Assembly (NCBI GenBank): GCA_035695825.1
Contig: DASRRH010000025.1
Span: 1 to 64,000 of the forward strand
DNA: 64,000 nucleotides
Direction: 5' to 3'
DNA from: JAKEFM01 sp035695825
GTDB lineage: Bacteria; Planctomycetota; UBA1135; JAKEFM01
Each line of letters begins with the position of its first letter. Position 1 is the first letter of the stretch. The notes beneath the pieces are model-generated. The model was not told the DNA's origin. It was given only the letters and a program-made list of their open reading frames with translations, and ran no database searches. Both the position numbers and the translations under genes were made by a program. This document shows, piece after piece, positions 40,757 to 49,786 of this stretch.

Positions 40757-42436
40757 CTATTGGATCTGGACGGTGACCCTGTTCAGGACAACGCCGATCG
40801 GGATGGCCTGACCCGGCTCGAGGACCGCCCCCGTCGCGTAGAGGGTGAGGCCGATCAGGGTCGGACTCGGAGGGATCGGAATGGCGAGGCTCCCCGACCC
40901 CGTCGCGTCGAGCGTCCCCGCGAGTGCCGCCGCCGTGCCGAAGAAGAGGTTGTCCGGCGTCACCGGCACGTGGAAGGGCCCGAGCATGAAGCCGCCGGCA
41001 CCCATCGAGAGCCCGAGCCGGAAGGGGCGGTTCGGGCGCGAGGGCGTCTTCACCTCGAAGGTCGCTGAGCCGCCCGGGACGAGCGAACCGGTGACGCGGA
41101 GGTTCGTCCAGGTGAAGGCACGGAACTGACCGAGGTACGAACCGTTGAGGGTCAGGAGGACGGTCCCGATGTCCTCCTCTCCGTCTCCGTTTACGTCGCC
41201 GAGAACGGCAGGATACATCGGGTTGGCACCACCGGTGTTAACCGTCGTGACCTGGTACGCGACCGCCCCATTCGCTCCGGAGAGCACCGTGAGCCAGTTC
41301 GTCCCGGACCAGGGGCCCGATTCCGTCCCCGTCGTGGCGACGAGCAGGTCGGGGATCCCGTCCCCGGTCACGTCCTCGAGTCGGTCGATGTCCCACATCC
41401 CGCCGAGCCCGTTCACCGAGAAGAGCACGGCGCCCGTCGCTCCCGAGTGGCACCGGATCGTCGAGCCCGTCGGGGGCAGTGGGGTCGTGCAGCAGTAGGA
41501 GTCCACGATCGCGTACTCCGCCTTCCCGTCGCCGTCGACGTCTCCCAGGATCTGGACGCTCTGGCCCCTCCAGGTGTTTTCCACGGTGGAGAAGTGCTCC
41601 CGGATCATCGTTCCGGTGAGGCCCGAGTAGACCCTCGCAGCTCCCGCGTTGTAGGCGGCAGTGGGGGGATAGTACGTGTATTGGGCGCCGACGATGAAGT
41701 CAGGGGATCCATCCCCGTCGACGTCCCCTCCACCCGCGGCAATGTTTCCGAAGAGCTGCCCCGCGTGCCAGCCCGTGTAGGAATAGAGTTCGGTGAGACC
41801 CATCCCCGAGAGGATCCGGACCTTCCCCGTGTTTCCGCTCCAGGAAGGTGCTCCGATCAGGACCTCCTCGGTTCCGTCCCCATTGAGGTCCCCGACGTTC
41901 TCGACCGGGACGCCGAAGTTCCCGCTGTCGGGCGGGGTGAGCGAAAGGAGCGGAACGCCTTGAGGAAAGGAGCGGAGCTCCGCCCTCCCGATCTGCAACG
42001 GGAGCGCGATGCAGTAGGTGATCGCGTTCCACGAACCGGCGACGACCTCTTGGCGGAGCCCGTCTCCGTTCAGATCCAGAGCCGCCCCGTACCTTCCGAA
42101 GTACTCTCCGGTTGGCACCTGGAAAAAGCAGTTCGTGGGCTGAGGGTTGCCGAGCCACTCCTGGCGAACGAGGCCGTTCCGCCCGTCCATGATCCGCACC
42201 CATCCGGGCGCGAGAATCCCGGTGTTCGTCCCACCGTGGATCGCGTACTCGGCGTAGCCGTCGCCGTCGAGGTCGGCGAGGCGGTAGGTGCGGATGATCG
42301 GGTCGAAGCCCGGACCCGCGGTCACCCATAGGTAGGACGCCGGGGTGAAGAGATCCTGCCCCGAGGAGGAGCCCGGGGCAGGAGCCATCGCGGCGACGAT
42401 GAGCACTGCCAGGGCGATCCGAACACTCGGCGTCAT
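40757..42436 (-). CDS. Secreted FG-GAP protein, array copy 2
   Basis: A 559-residue exported protein from ATG 42436, behind GAGG. Signal peptide MTPSVRIALAVLIVAAMAPA. Seven FG-GAP loops in the same order as copy 1 (DLDGDGYAEY, DLNGDGLRQEV, DLNGDGTEEV, DVDGDGSPDF, DVDGDGKAEY, DVTGDGIPDL, DVNGDGEEDI) and the DSYCCTTPLP pair. Its signal peptide and C-terminal domain (SLVPGGSATFEVKTPSRPNR) are closest to copy 3, whereas much of the propeller is closer to copies 1 and 4. Confidence 0.86.
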   Translation of the reverse strand: MTPSVRIALAVLIVAAMAPAPGSSSGQDLFTPASYLWVTAGPGFDPIIRTYRLADLDGDGYAEYAIHGGTNTGILAPGWVRIMDGRNGLVRQEWLGNPQPTNCFFQVPTGEYFGRYGAALDLNGDGLRQEVVAGSWNAITYCIALPLQIGRAELRSFPQGVPLLSLTPPDSGNFGVPVENVGDLNGDGTEEVLIGAPSWSGNTGKVRILSGMGLTELYSYTGWHAGQLFGNIAAGGGDVDGDGSPDFIVGAQYTYYPPTAAYNAGAARVYSGLTGTMIREHFSTVENTWRGQSVQILGDVDGDGKAEYAIVDSYCCTTPLPPTGSTIRCHSGATGAVLFSVNGLGGMWDIDRLEDVTGDGIPDLLVATTGTESGPWSGTNWLTVLSGANGAVAYQVTTVNTGGANPMYPAVLGDVNGDGEEDIGTVLLTLNGSYLGQFRAFTWTNLRVTGSLVPGGSATFEVKTPSRPNRPFRLGLSMGAGGFMLGPFHVPVTPDNLFFGTAAALAGTLDATGSGSLAIPIPPSPTLIGLTLYATGAVLEPGQAIPIGVVLNRVTVQIQ

Positions 42437-42528
42437 CCTGATGCCTCGACCCTCGTGGCCTGCGCGGCTCGATTCGCGCTCGTCGGCGAAGAAGACCCGG
42501 GATCGTTCGCTCCTCGCCAGGAAACCTC

Positions 42529-44214
42529 CTACTGGATGAGCACCGTGACCCTGTTCAGGACGACGCCGATCGGGACGGCCAGACCCGGCTCGAGGACCGC
42601 CCCCGTCGCGTAGAGGGTGAGTCCAGTCAGCGAGGGGGTCGGGGGAATCGGCAAGGTGAGGCTTCCAGCCCCCGTCGAATCGAGCGTCCCCGCGAGCGCC
42701 GCCCCCGTGCCGAAGAAGAGGTTGTCCGGCGTGACCGGCACGTGGAAGGGCCCCAGCATGAAGCCGCCGGCGCCCATCGAGAGCCCGAGGCGGAAGGGGC
42801 GATTCGGACGCGACGGCGTCTTCACCTCGAAGGTCGCCGATCCGCCCGGAACGAGCGAGCCGGTCACCCGGAGATTCGTCCAGGTGTAGGCCCGGAATTC
42901 GCCTAGGTAGCCGTTGTTTACGGTTCCGGGGAGGACAGCCCCGAAATCTTCCATCCCGTCCCCATTCAGGTCCCCGAGGACCGCCGAGTAGATGAGGAGG
43001 GGATAAACGCCTGCGGACGTCGTGGTCACTTGGTGAGCGACGGAGCCGTTCGCCCCCGAGAGAACCGTCAGCCATCCCAACCCCGCCCACGGCCCGAATT
43101 CCGTCCCCGTCGTGGCGACGAGCAGGTCGGGGATCCCGTCTCCGGTCACGTCCTCGAGCCGATCTATGTCCCAAATCCCGCCGAGCCCGTTCACGGAGAA
43201 GAGCACGGCACCCGTCGCCCCCGAGTAGAACCGGATGAACGAGCCCGAGGCCGGCAGGGGCGTCGTGCAGCAGTACGAATCGACGATCACGTACTCGGCG
43301 TGAGCGTCTCCGTCGATATCCCCGAGGATCTGGACGCTCTGGCCTCTCCAGGTGTTCTCGACCGTTGCGAAATGCTCGCGGATCATCGAGCCGGTCGACC
43401 CGGAGTAGACCCTGGCGGTGCCCGCGTTGTACGCGGCCGTAGGGGGGTAGTACGTGTACTGAGCCCCGAGGATGAAATCGGGGACCCCGTCTGCATCCAC
43501 GTCTCCGCCTCCGGCGGCGATGTTCCCGAAGAGCTGCTGCGTGTGCCAACCGGGGTAGGAGTAGAGCTCCGTGAGACTCATCCCCGAGAGGATCCGGACC
43601 TTGCCGGTGCACCCGTTCCAGCACGGCGCACCGATCAGCACCTCGTCGGCGCCGTCCCCGTCGAGATCCCCCACGTTCTCGACAGGAACGCCGAAGTTCC
43701 CGCTGTCGGCGGGAGTCAGCGAGAGGAGAGGGATTCCCTGGGGAAACGAACGGAGTTCGGCCCTGCCGACCTGGAGGGGGAGAGAGGCGCAGTAGATGAT
43801 GCTGTTCCATGACCCGAGGACGACCTCCTGCCGGAGCCCGTCCCCGTTCAGGTCCAGCCCCGCCCCGTACCTCCCGAAATACTCCCCGGTCGGCACCTGA
43901 AAGAAGCAGTTCGTCGGCTGGGGTCCACCCCCCCACTCCTGTCGGACGAGGCCGCTCCGTCCGTCCATGATCCGCACCCATCCGGGTGCCACATTCACCT
44001 CGCTCATCCCGCCATGGATGGGGTACTCCGCGTAGCCGTCGCCGTCGAGGTCGGAGAGTCGGTACGTGCGGATGATGGGTTCGAAGCCGGGCCCGGCGGT
44101 TCGCCAGAGGTGAGTCGCTGGGGTGAAGAGGTCCTGCCCCGGGGAGGACCCCGGGGCGGGGGGCGTCGCGGCGACGATGAACGCCTCCAAGGCGATCCGA
44201 ACCCTCGCCGTCAT
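42529..44214 (-). CDS. Secreted FG-GAP protein, array copy 3
   Basis: A 561-residue exported protein from ATG 44214, behind GAGG in a leader almost identical to that of copy 2. Signal peptide MTARVRIALEAFIVAATPPA. The seven calcium loops are retained, one with Ala in place of Gly (DVDADGVPDF, DIDGDAHAEY), which may weaken binding. The C-terminal domain matches copy 2. The upstream gap and the ending CTACTGGATGAG-type stop region are shared with copies 2 and 4, as expected for tandem duplication. Confidence 0.86.
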   Translation of the reverse strand: MTARVRIALEAFIVAATPPAPGSSPGQDLFTPATHLWRTAGPGFEPIIRTYRLSDLDGDGYAEYPIHGGMSEVNVAPGWVRIMDGRSGLVRQEWGGGPQPTNCFFQVPTGEYFGRYGAGLDLNGDGLRQEVVLGSWNSIIYCASLPLQVGRAELRSFPQGIPLLSLTPADSGNFGVPVENVGDLDGDGADEVLIGAPCWNGCTGKVRILSGMSLTELYSYPGWHTQQLFGNIAAGGGDVDADGVPDFILGAQYTYYPPTAAYNAGTARVYSGSTGSMIREHFATVENTWRGQSVQILGDIDGDAHAEYVIVDSYCCTTPLPASGSFIRFYSGATGAVLFSVNGLGGIWDIDRLEDVTGDGIPDLLVATTGTEFGPWAGLGWLTVLSGANGSVAHQVTTTSAGVYPLLIYSAVLGDLNGDGMEDFGAVLPGTVNNGYLGEFRAYTWTNLRVTGSLVPGGSATFEVKTPSRPNRPFRLGLSMGAGGFMLGPFHVPVTPDNLFFGTGAALAGTLDSTGAGSLTLPIPPTPSLTGLTLYATGAVLEPGLAVPIGVVLNRVTVLIQ

Positions 44215-44308
44215 CCTGATGCCTCGAGCGTCGCCGCCTGCGCGGCCCGATTCGCGCACTCGTTGTCGAAGAAGGCCCGGAATCGTTCGCTCCTCGTCAG
44301 GAAACCTC

Positions 44309-45985
44309 CTACTGGATGAGGACCGTGACCCTGTTCAGGACGACGCCGATCGGGACGGCCTGGCCCGGCTCGAGCGTCGCCCCGGTCGCGTAGATAGTGA
44401 GCCCGCTGAGCGCGGGGATCGGAGGAATCGGGACGGTAAGCGTCGCGGCGCCGGTCGGCCCGAGCGTCCCGGCGAGCGCCGCGGCGGAGTCGAAAAAGAG
44501 GGAGTCCGGAGTGACGGGCACGAAGCACGGGCCGAGCATGAAGCCGTTCGTCCCTGTCGAGAGGGCGAGGCGGAACGGCCGGTTCGCGCGGGACGGAGTG
44601 TTCACCTCGAAGACGGCGGAGCCTCCCGGCGCGAGATTCCCGGTCACTCGGAGGTTCGTCCAGGTGAACGCTCGAAACTGCCCGACGTAGGGGCCGGTCA
44701 CCGACAGGATCGTCGTGCCGATGTCCTCCGTCCCGTCCCCGTTCACGTCGCCAAGGACCGCTGGGTACATCGGGTTCACGCCGGTGAACACGGTCGTCGC
44801 CTGGTACGCGACCGTGGCATCGGCCCCGGAGAGTACCGTCAACCAGTTCGTTCCCGCCCAGGGCCCGAACTCCGTCCCCGTCGTGGCGACGAGCAGGTCG
44901 GGGATCCCGTCTCCGGTCGCGTCCTTGAGCCGGTCGATGTCCCACATCCCGCCGAGTCCGTTCACTGAGAAGAGCACGGCCCCCGTCGCTCCGGAGTGAA
45001 AGCGGATCGTCGAGCCCGTCGCAGGCAGCGGTGTCGTGCAGCAGTAGGAATCGACGATGACGTACTCCGCCTTGCCGTCGCCGTCGACGTCGCCGAGGAT
45101 TTGCACGCTCTGGCCCCTCCAGACGTTCGCGGTCGTCGCGTAGTGCTCGCGGATCATCGAGCCGGACGATCCGGAGTAGACCCTCGCGGCTCCCGCGTTG
45201 TAGGCGGCCGTCGGGGGGTAGTAGCTGTACTGGGCGCCGAGGATGAAGTCGGGGAACCCGTCTCCATCCACGTCCCCGCCGCCCGCTGCACGGTTTCCGA
45301 AGAGCTGCTGGGAGTGCCATCCGGTGTAGGAGTAGAGCTCCGTGAGACCCATCCCGGAGAGGATTCGGACCTTGCCGGTGCACCCATTCCAGCACGGCGC
45401 TCCGATCAGGACCTCCTCGGCGCCGTCCCCGTCGAGGTCTCCCACGTTTTCGACGGGAACGCCGAAGTTCCCGCTGTCGGCCGGAGTCAGCGGGAGGAGA
45501 GGGATCCCCTGAGGAAACGAACGGAGCTCGGCCCTTCCGATCTGGAGCGGGAGACTGGCGCAGTAGATGATGGAGTTCCATGAGCCGAGGACGACCTCCT
45601 GGCGGAGTCCGTCCCCGTTCAGGTCCAGCGCGGTCCCGTACCTCCCGTAGTACTCTCCCGTCGTCACCTGATAAAAACAGTTCGTCGGCTGGGGGCTACC
45701 CACCCACTCCTGGCGGACTGCTCCGTTCCGCCCGTCCATGATCCGGATCCATCCAGGCGCGAGATTCGCTTCGTTCGTCCCGCCATGGATCGCGTACTCC
45801 GCGTAGCCGTCGCCGTCGAGGTCGGCGAGGCGGTACGTGCGGATGATCGGGTCGAAGCCCGGACCCGCGGTCACCCATAGGTAGGACGCCGGGGTGAAGA
45901 GATCCTGCCCCGGGGAGGACCCCGGGGCAGGAGCCACGGCCGCAGCGAGGATAACAGCGAGGAGGGTGAGGAGGGGTCGCATCAT
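44309..45985 (-). CDS. Secreted FG-GAP protein, array copy 4
   Basis: A 558-residue exported protein from ATG 45985 (a second ATG follows at once), behind AGGAGG with a 5-nt gap. Signal peptide MMRPLLTLLAVILAAAVAPA. Seven FG-GAP loops and the DSYCCTTPLP pair as in the other copies. The ending GATLEPGQAVPIGVVLNRVT is shared with copy 1. It starts 14 bases after the beta-helix stop and is probably co-transcribed with it, making this the best-equipped copy for expression. Confidence 0.87.
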   Translation of the reverse strand: MMRPLLTLLAVILAAAVAPAPGSSPGQDLFTPASYLWVTAGPGFDPIIRTYRLADLDGDGYAEYAIHGGTNEANLAPGWIRIMDGRNGAVRQEWVGSPQPTNCFYQVTTGEYYGRYGTALDLNGDGLRQEVVLGSWNSIIYCASLPLQIGRAELRSFPQGIPLLPLTPADSGNFGVPVENVGDLDGDGAEEVLIGAPCWNGCTGKVRILSGMGLTELYSYTGWHSQQLFGNRAAGGGDVDGDGFPDFILGAQYSYYPPTAAYNAGAARVYSGSSGSMIREHYATTANVWRGQSVQILGDVDGDGKAEYVIVDSYCCTTPLPATGSTIRFHSGATGAVLFSVNGLGGMWDIDRLKDATGDGIPDLLVATTGTEFGPWAGTNWLTVLSGADATVAYQATTVFTGVNPMYPAVLGDVNGDGTEDIGTTILSVTGPYVGQFRAFTWTNLRVTGNLAPGGSAVFEVNTPSRANRPFRLALSTGTNGFMLGPCFVPVTPDSLFFDSAAALAGTLGPTGAATLTVPIPPIPALSGLTIYATGATLEPGQAVPIGVVLNRVTVLIQ

Positions 45986-45998
45986 CCGGGCCTCCTGT

Positions 45999-48110
45999 TC
46001 AGTTCGGTCTCTCGTAGCACGCACGATCGGCCCAGTTACCAGGGAAGTTCCCGTTCGGGCCATCGAAGCCGAAGTCCGTGATCCGAGGATTCCCCTCGAG
46101 ATCGGTCGTCGGGTCTTCGCCGACAGGGTCGTTCTTGCCCGTGTCGAGGGACGTCGACTGAAGTTGGTCCGCGACCAGGTGGTAGTCGTCCGTCGCCTCG
46201 TTGACGAACTGCGGGGCGCACAAGAGGTTCTGGGCCGTCCCGTACCCGTCCGGGAAGGTGCAGGAAGGCGGAAACGTCGGGGAGACGCCAGCGATGTTCG
46301 CCCACCGCAGCAGCGCGTCCGTGATCCCCGTCACGTCGTACGGCCCCCCCGGCGCCGCCGCCCCGTTCCAGTTGCTCCGGATCGTCGCGTTCTCGACCTG
46401 CGGGAGCGCGGAACCCGTCAGGTTCTCGCCCCGGATCCCCTCCTGCAAGTTCCGGGCGACCGTCAGGAAGCTCATCGTGATCGGAAGCCCGAACCCCGCA
46501 GAGTTCGGCGTCTTGTGCAGGAGGATGCCCGGTCCGCCATTCCGGAAGGAGAGGAGGTTCGACACCGCGAAGAGCGGGAAGTTGCCGCGGAACAGACTGC
46601 TCGTGTAGTTCTGGTGCAGCCGCAGGCCCGCCTGCTGGGACCCGCCGTTGTGGTCGACCTTCGTGTTCAGGAGGTTCGGACCCCCCGCCAACCAGGACCC
46701 GAAGTTGCCGTTTTGCGCGTCGAGGTAGATGCCTTCGGAGAGATTGTATGCGCTCTGGGACTGGAGGAACCGGACCCTCTGCGTCGGGGTGATCGCGCCC
46801 GCCGGGGCCTGGACGCGGCCGTAGAAGCCCGCCTCGTCGTTCCCCGCGAAGAGACAGTACTGGAAGTCGGCCGAGCTATCCCCTCCGATGAGCGCGAACC
46901 CGGCTCCATGCCCCCTCAACGAGTCCCAGATGGGGCTCGAAGTGCTGACGCAGGGCCAGCGCTTCCCGTTGTAGAGGAAGTTGCAGTTGGAAAACGTCGG
47001 GTTGAAGGTTCTGCCGCTCGTCGCCGAGGCGAAGAAGCCCGTGACTCCGCAGTTCTGGAAGGAGCAGGTCGTGAACGTGGGCGCGGAAGTCGAGCCACTG
47101 AAGGCGGGTGGAGGGTAGTCGGCGAACACGCCGTAATCGATGCCCTGCTGGGTGCATCCCGCGCACGACGTGCAGACGTTGCTGAACCCGTCGATGATGT
47201 TCGCGATGAAGGTCCCCTCCACGCGGTCCTGCTGCGTCCCCGATGTGATCATCCGGATGGCGTGCTCGACCCTCGGCGAGACGCCGAACGCGTCCGGCTC
47301 CACGCGGAAGAGGCAGTTGAAGACGATCGGAGCCACCCGAGCGTACTCGTCCGACTCGAGAAGGAGGTGATCCCCGAGAGTGACCCCGACCGAGGTGTCC
47401 TGGGTAAACAGACACGAGTCGAAGGTCGGGCTGGCCTGGCAACTGGTTCCGCCCGCGTGGACGCGGGCACCCGCGCTCACATTGTTCCAGAACCGAACGT
47501 TCCGCAGAGTGATCGAGTTCACCATGGCCGTCTGCGCGTCGACATGCACCCCGATCTGCCCACCCCGGACGGAGATCGCCTGAATCCCCGAGCCGAGGGT
47601 CGAGCCGTCGAGCCCGCCCGCCGCGGAGAAGGGCCCCAAGAACTCGAAGACGGACAGGGCGGTCCCTCCCCCGTCTACGGAGACGAGGGTGCCGGGGGTC
47701 GAGTTCGCCGCGTCGTAGCGGATCATGGTTTCTGCAGGGACGGAGATCGGGAAGGACTCTCCGAGAGCCGCGTTGTAGACGACGGGGGTTCCCCCCGACG
47801 TCACCCCGGCGACCAGGATCGTGACCGGGGTCCCGCTCGCCGGGTTCGCAGCCGCCTGGACGGCCGCCGTGATCGTCTTGAAAGGACCCGGGATCGTGGG
47901 CGGGGGAGACCCGGGTGTGCAGAGGTCCGAGGGAACGGGCACCAGCCCGTCGTGGCAAGTATTGCCGGTCACGCCGTTAACGTAGTACGTGGTCTGGCCG
48001 AAGGCTACGCCGGTCCCGAGCACCATCGCGAAGGGGGCCACGGGGAGGAGGAGGAGGAAGAGATACTGGAGTCCCGCGAGCCGCGGGAGGCGGAGAAGCA
48101 GAGGCAGCAT
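45999..48110 (-). CDS. Secreted right-handed parallel beta-helix protein
   Basis: A 703-residue exported protein from ATG 48110, behind AAGGAGGT with a 6-nt gap, the strongest ribosome binding site in the array. A hydrophobic export signal (LQYLFLLLLPVAPFAMVLG) is followed by TTYYVNGVTGNTCHDG and PFKTITAAVQAA, the usual start of DUF1565-like/pectate-lyase-like beta-helices. Repeats such as SITLRNVRFWNNVSAG, FDSCLFTQDTS, TTCSFQNCGVTGFFA and FSNCNFLYNG give coil turns with stacked Cys and Asn. The ending has NPRITDFGFDGPNG and ACYERPN. No polysaccharide lyase active site is evident; a surface binding or structural role is inferred. Confidence 0.83.
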   Translation of the reverse strand: MLPLLLRLPRLAGLQYLFLLLLPVAPFAMVLGTGVAFGQTTYYVNGVTGNTCHDGLVPVPSDLCTPGSPPPTIPGPFKTITAAVQAAANPASGTPVTILVAGVTSGGTPVVYNAALGESFPISVPAETMIRYDAANSTPGTLVSVDGGGTALSVFEFLGPFSAAGGLDGSTLGSGIQAISVRGGQIGVHVDAQTAMVNSITLRNVRFWNNVSAGARVHAGGTSCQASPTFDSCLFTQDTSVGVTLGDHLLLESDEYARVAPIVFNCLFRVEPDAFGVSPRVEHAIRMITSGTQQDRVEGTFIANIIDGFSNVCTSCAGCTQQGIDYGVFADYPPPAFSGSTSAPTFTTCSFQNCGVTGFFASATSGRTFNPTFSNCNFLYNGKRWPCVSTSSPIWDSLRGHGAGFALIGGDSSADFQYCLFAGNDEAGFYGRVQAPAGAITPTQRVRFLQSQSAYNLSEGIYLDAQNGNFGSWLAGGPNLLNTKVDHNGGSQQAGLRLHQNYTSSLFRGNFPLFAVSNLLSFRNGGPGILLHKTPNSAGFGLPITMSFLTVARNLQEGIRGENLTGSALPQVENATIRSNWNGAAAPGGPYDVTGITDALLRWANIAGVSPTFPPSCTFPDGYGTAQNLLCAPQFVNEATDDYHLVADQLQSTSLDTGKNDPVGEDPTTDLEGNPRITDFGFDGPNGNFPGNWADRACYERPN

Positions 48111-48399
48111 CGCACAACCTCCTTCCGCGCGTCCGGGGGGGAGCCACCGAAGCGCGGTGATCGAGTCGCCTAGAGAAGTGAGCCGTCTGTAGAAGAGGAA
48201 CGCGCTGGATCTCGAAGTGTTGCGCCGAGCGCTCAGCCCTTCGATGCCCGCGCGAGGCGGGGATGGGAGAGAGACCCACCGGGGTGCGAGGGCGCTCGCC
48301 TGGGGTCCGAGGCAGGCGAGCGGACCCGAACTCGAGGGTCGCCTCGGGTCCCTCGGGAATCCTGTTCCGCTGCCCCCCACCGGGGCGAGCGGCCCTCGC

Positions 48400-49293
48400 T
48401 CAGCGCCCTCCGCCCCGGCGCTTGCGCTTCTCTACCATCCGCTCGATCTCGGCGCGAGCGAGCGAAGGGTCGAAGCCGAGATCGTCCCCCGTGATTTCGC
48501 AGAGCGCGTCGTCGGCGTTCACCGCGACGGCGGGGTCGGGATCGAGGAGGAGGTCCGCGAGCGCCTCGACCGCCGCCTCGAGCCGGACCCGGGAGGCGAC
48601 CTCGACACCCCAATTCCGGATGCGCGGGTCGGGAGAGGAGAGGAGGTCCGCCAGGGCCACGACCTCCGCCGGCCAGGGCCGGATCCGACGCCGCGACTCC
48701 TCCTCGAGCTCCTTCAGGAAACGGAGGGCCGCCGACCCCTCGTCCCGCTCGACGGCGGCGCGGAGCGCGCCCACGAGGTCAGGGAGTCGTTCCTCGCCGA
48801 ATCGGAAGAGGAGCGCGCGCGCGCGGAGCCGGACCGGCTCGTTCCCGCGCGCGATGCACTCGAGCAGGTCCGCGCGCGCCTGCGCCCCGCGGCTCTTCAG
48901 CGAATCCCACGGCTCTTGGAGGGCCGGGTGATCCGGGATCCCGTCGAGGGAGGGGTCGTAGCGGCGGACTTCGATCCGGTCGGCCTGCGCGTCGACGACG
49001 AGATCGGGAAGGCGCTCGCGGATCGCCTGCACGGCGGGGGCGAGGAACGGGAGCGCGACCGAGGCCGCGGGCTTCCCGTCCGGCCCCTCCCCGGGATCGA
49101 AGGGGATCCCGGCCGCGGCGAGGAGCTCGGCCACCCGAGGGGCGTCCTCGACCGAGTCGAAGACGAGGGGCCGAACGGAGGAGGATCCCGGCTCTCCCTC
49201 GGGAGGTCGCTCGGGGACGAGCGCGACCCCGCAGTCCGCGCAGCGCGAAACCTGCGGCTCGTGCTCGTTGCGACAGGAGGGGCACCAGGGCAA
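48400..49293 (-). CDS. Zinc-ribbon protein with HEAT-like repeats
   Basis: A 297-residue protein from TTG 49293, 2 nt after the HIT gene stop and thus probably translated with it. The N-terminus LPWCPSCRNEHEPQVSRCAD has two Cys pairs for one zinc ribbon. A DUF2007-like alpha/beta segment follows (PLVFDSVEDAPRVAELLAAA), then helical HEAT-like repeats from about residue 130 (LLECIARGNEPVRLRARALL, LADLLSSPDPRIRNWGVEVA, LADLLLDPDPAVAVNADDAL). The basic C-terminus ends KRKRRGGGR. Function unknown; a scaffold role is the usual reading for HEAT repeats. Confidence 0.75.
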   Translation of the reverse strand: MPWCPSCRNEHEPQVSRCADCGVALVPERPPEGEPGSSSVRPLVFDSVEDAPRVAELLAAAGIPFDPGEGPDGKPAASVALPFLAPAVQAIRERLPDLVVDAQADRIEVRRYDPSLDGIPDHPALQEPWDSLKSRGAQARADLLECIARGNEPVRLRARALLFRFGEERLPDLVGALRAAVERDEGSAALRFLKELEEESRRRIRPWPAEVVALADLLSSPDPRIRNWGVEVASRVRLEAAVEALADLLLDPDPAVAVNADDALCEITGDDLGFDPSLARAEIERMVEKRKRRGGGR

Positions 49294-49295
49294 GG

Positions 49296-49643
49296 CTAGG
49301 AGCAGAGCTTGGGGCCGAGCGGCCGGCCCCCGAGGAGGTGGAAGTGGAGGTGGTAGACGGCCTGCCCCCCCTCGGCGTTGCAGTTCGCGAGGAGGCGGTA
49401 GCCCCGCTCGGCGATCCCCTTGCGCCGGGCGACGTCTCGGGCAGCGAGGACCATGCGGCCGACGAGCGGCGCGTGCTCGGGGCGGAGGTCGTTCAGGGTC
49501 GGGAGGTGCTCCCGGGGGACGAGGAGCGTGTGGACCGGCGCCTGCGGGTGGACGTCCTCGAAGGCGAGGAAGTCGGGGGATTCCTCGACGATCGTCGCCT
49601 TCGCAGCGCCGGCGGCGATCCGGCAGAAGATGCACGCGTCCAT
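49296..49643 (-). CDS. HIT family purine nucleoside phosphoramidase
   Basis: A 115-residue HINT-type protein starting MDACIFCRIAAGAAKATIVE. The conserved VHPQAPVHTLLVPREHLPTL and the catalytic triad HLHFHLLGG (HxHxH) are intact. HINT enzymes hydrolyse AMP-N bonds such as AMP-lysine; physiological substrates are often unclear. Normal length. Confidence 0.95.
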   Translation of the reverse strand: MDACIFCRIAAGAAKATIVEESPDFLAFEDVHPQAPVHTLLVPREHLPTLNDLRPEHAPLVGRMVLAARDVARRKGIAERGYRLLANCNAEGGQAVYHLHFHLLGGRPLGPKLCS

Positions 49644-49786
49644 GCGCGGGATCTTAGCCGCCCCTCCGCTTGACCGGGACGCGGCCGCCGCCTAGATTCT
49701 CCGGTCTTCTCGCCGGCGGAGGGGCCGGCCGAGGCGCCCGCGCGGGGCCCCTCCACCCGTCCACCTTAAATATCTCTGGAGAGACG

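Larger units (their letters stand above)
38941..46100 (-). repeat. Tandem array of four paralogous FG-GAP genes with two beta-helix gene ends
   Basis: Order on the minus strand: beta-helix gene end, copy 4, copy 3, copy 2, beta-helix remnant, copy 1. Copies 4 and 1 share leaders, C-terminal domains and the beta-helix end upstream; copies 3 and 2 share a different leader and C-terminal domain. Long stretches are identical at the DNA level, for example the reverse strand at 39030-39120 against 44398-44490. This shows duplication of the units followed by partial divergence and probable gene conversion. Confidence 0.82.

Noticed and set aside
38941..46100. The FG-GAP array as an integron or phage tail-fibre cassette
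   Set aside because: No integrase, attachment site, phage gene or inverted repeat accompanies it; each copy has its own start and signal peptide and none is a fragment.
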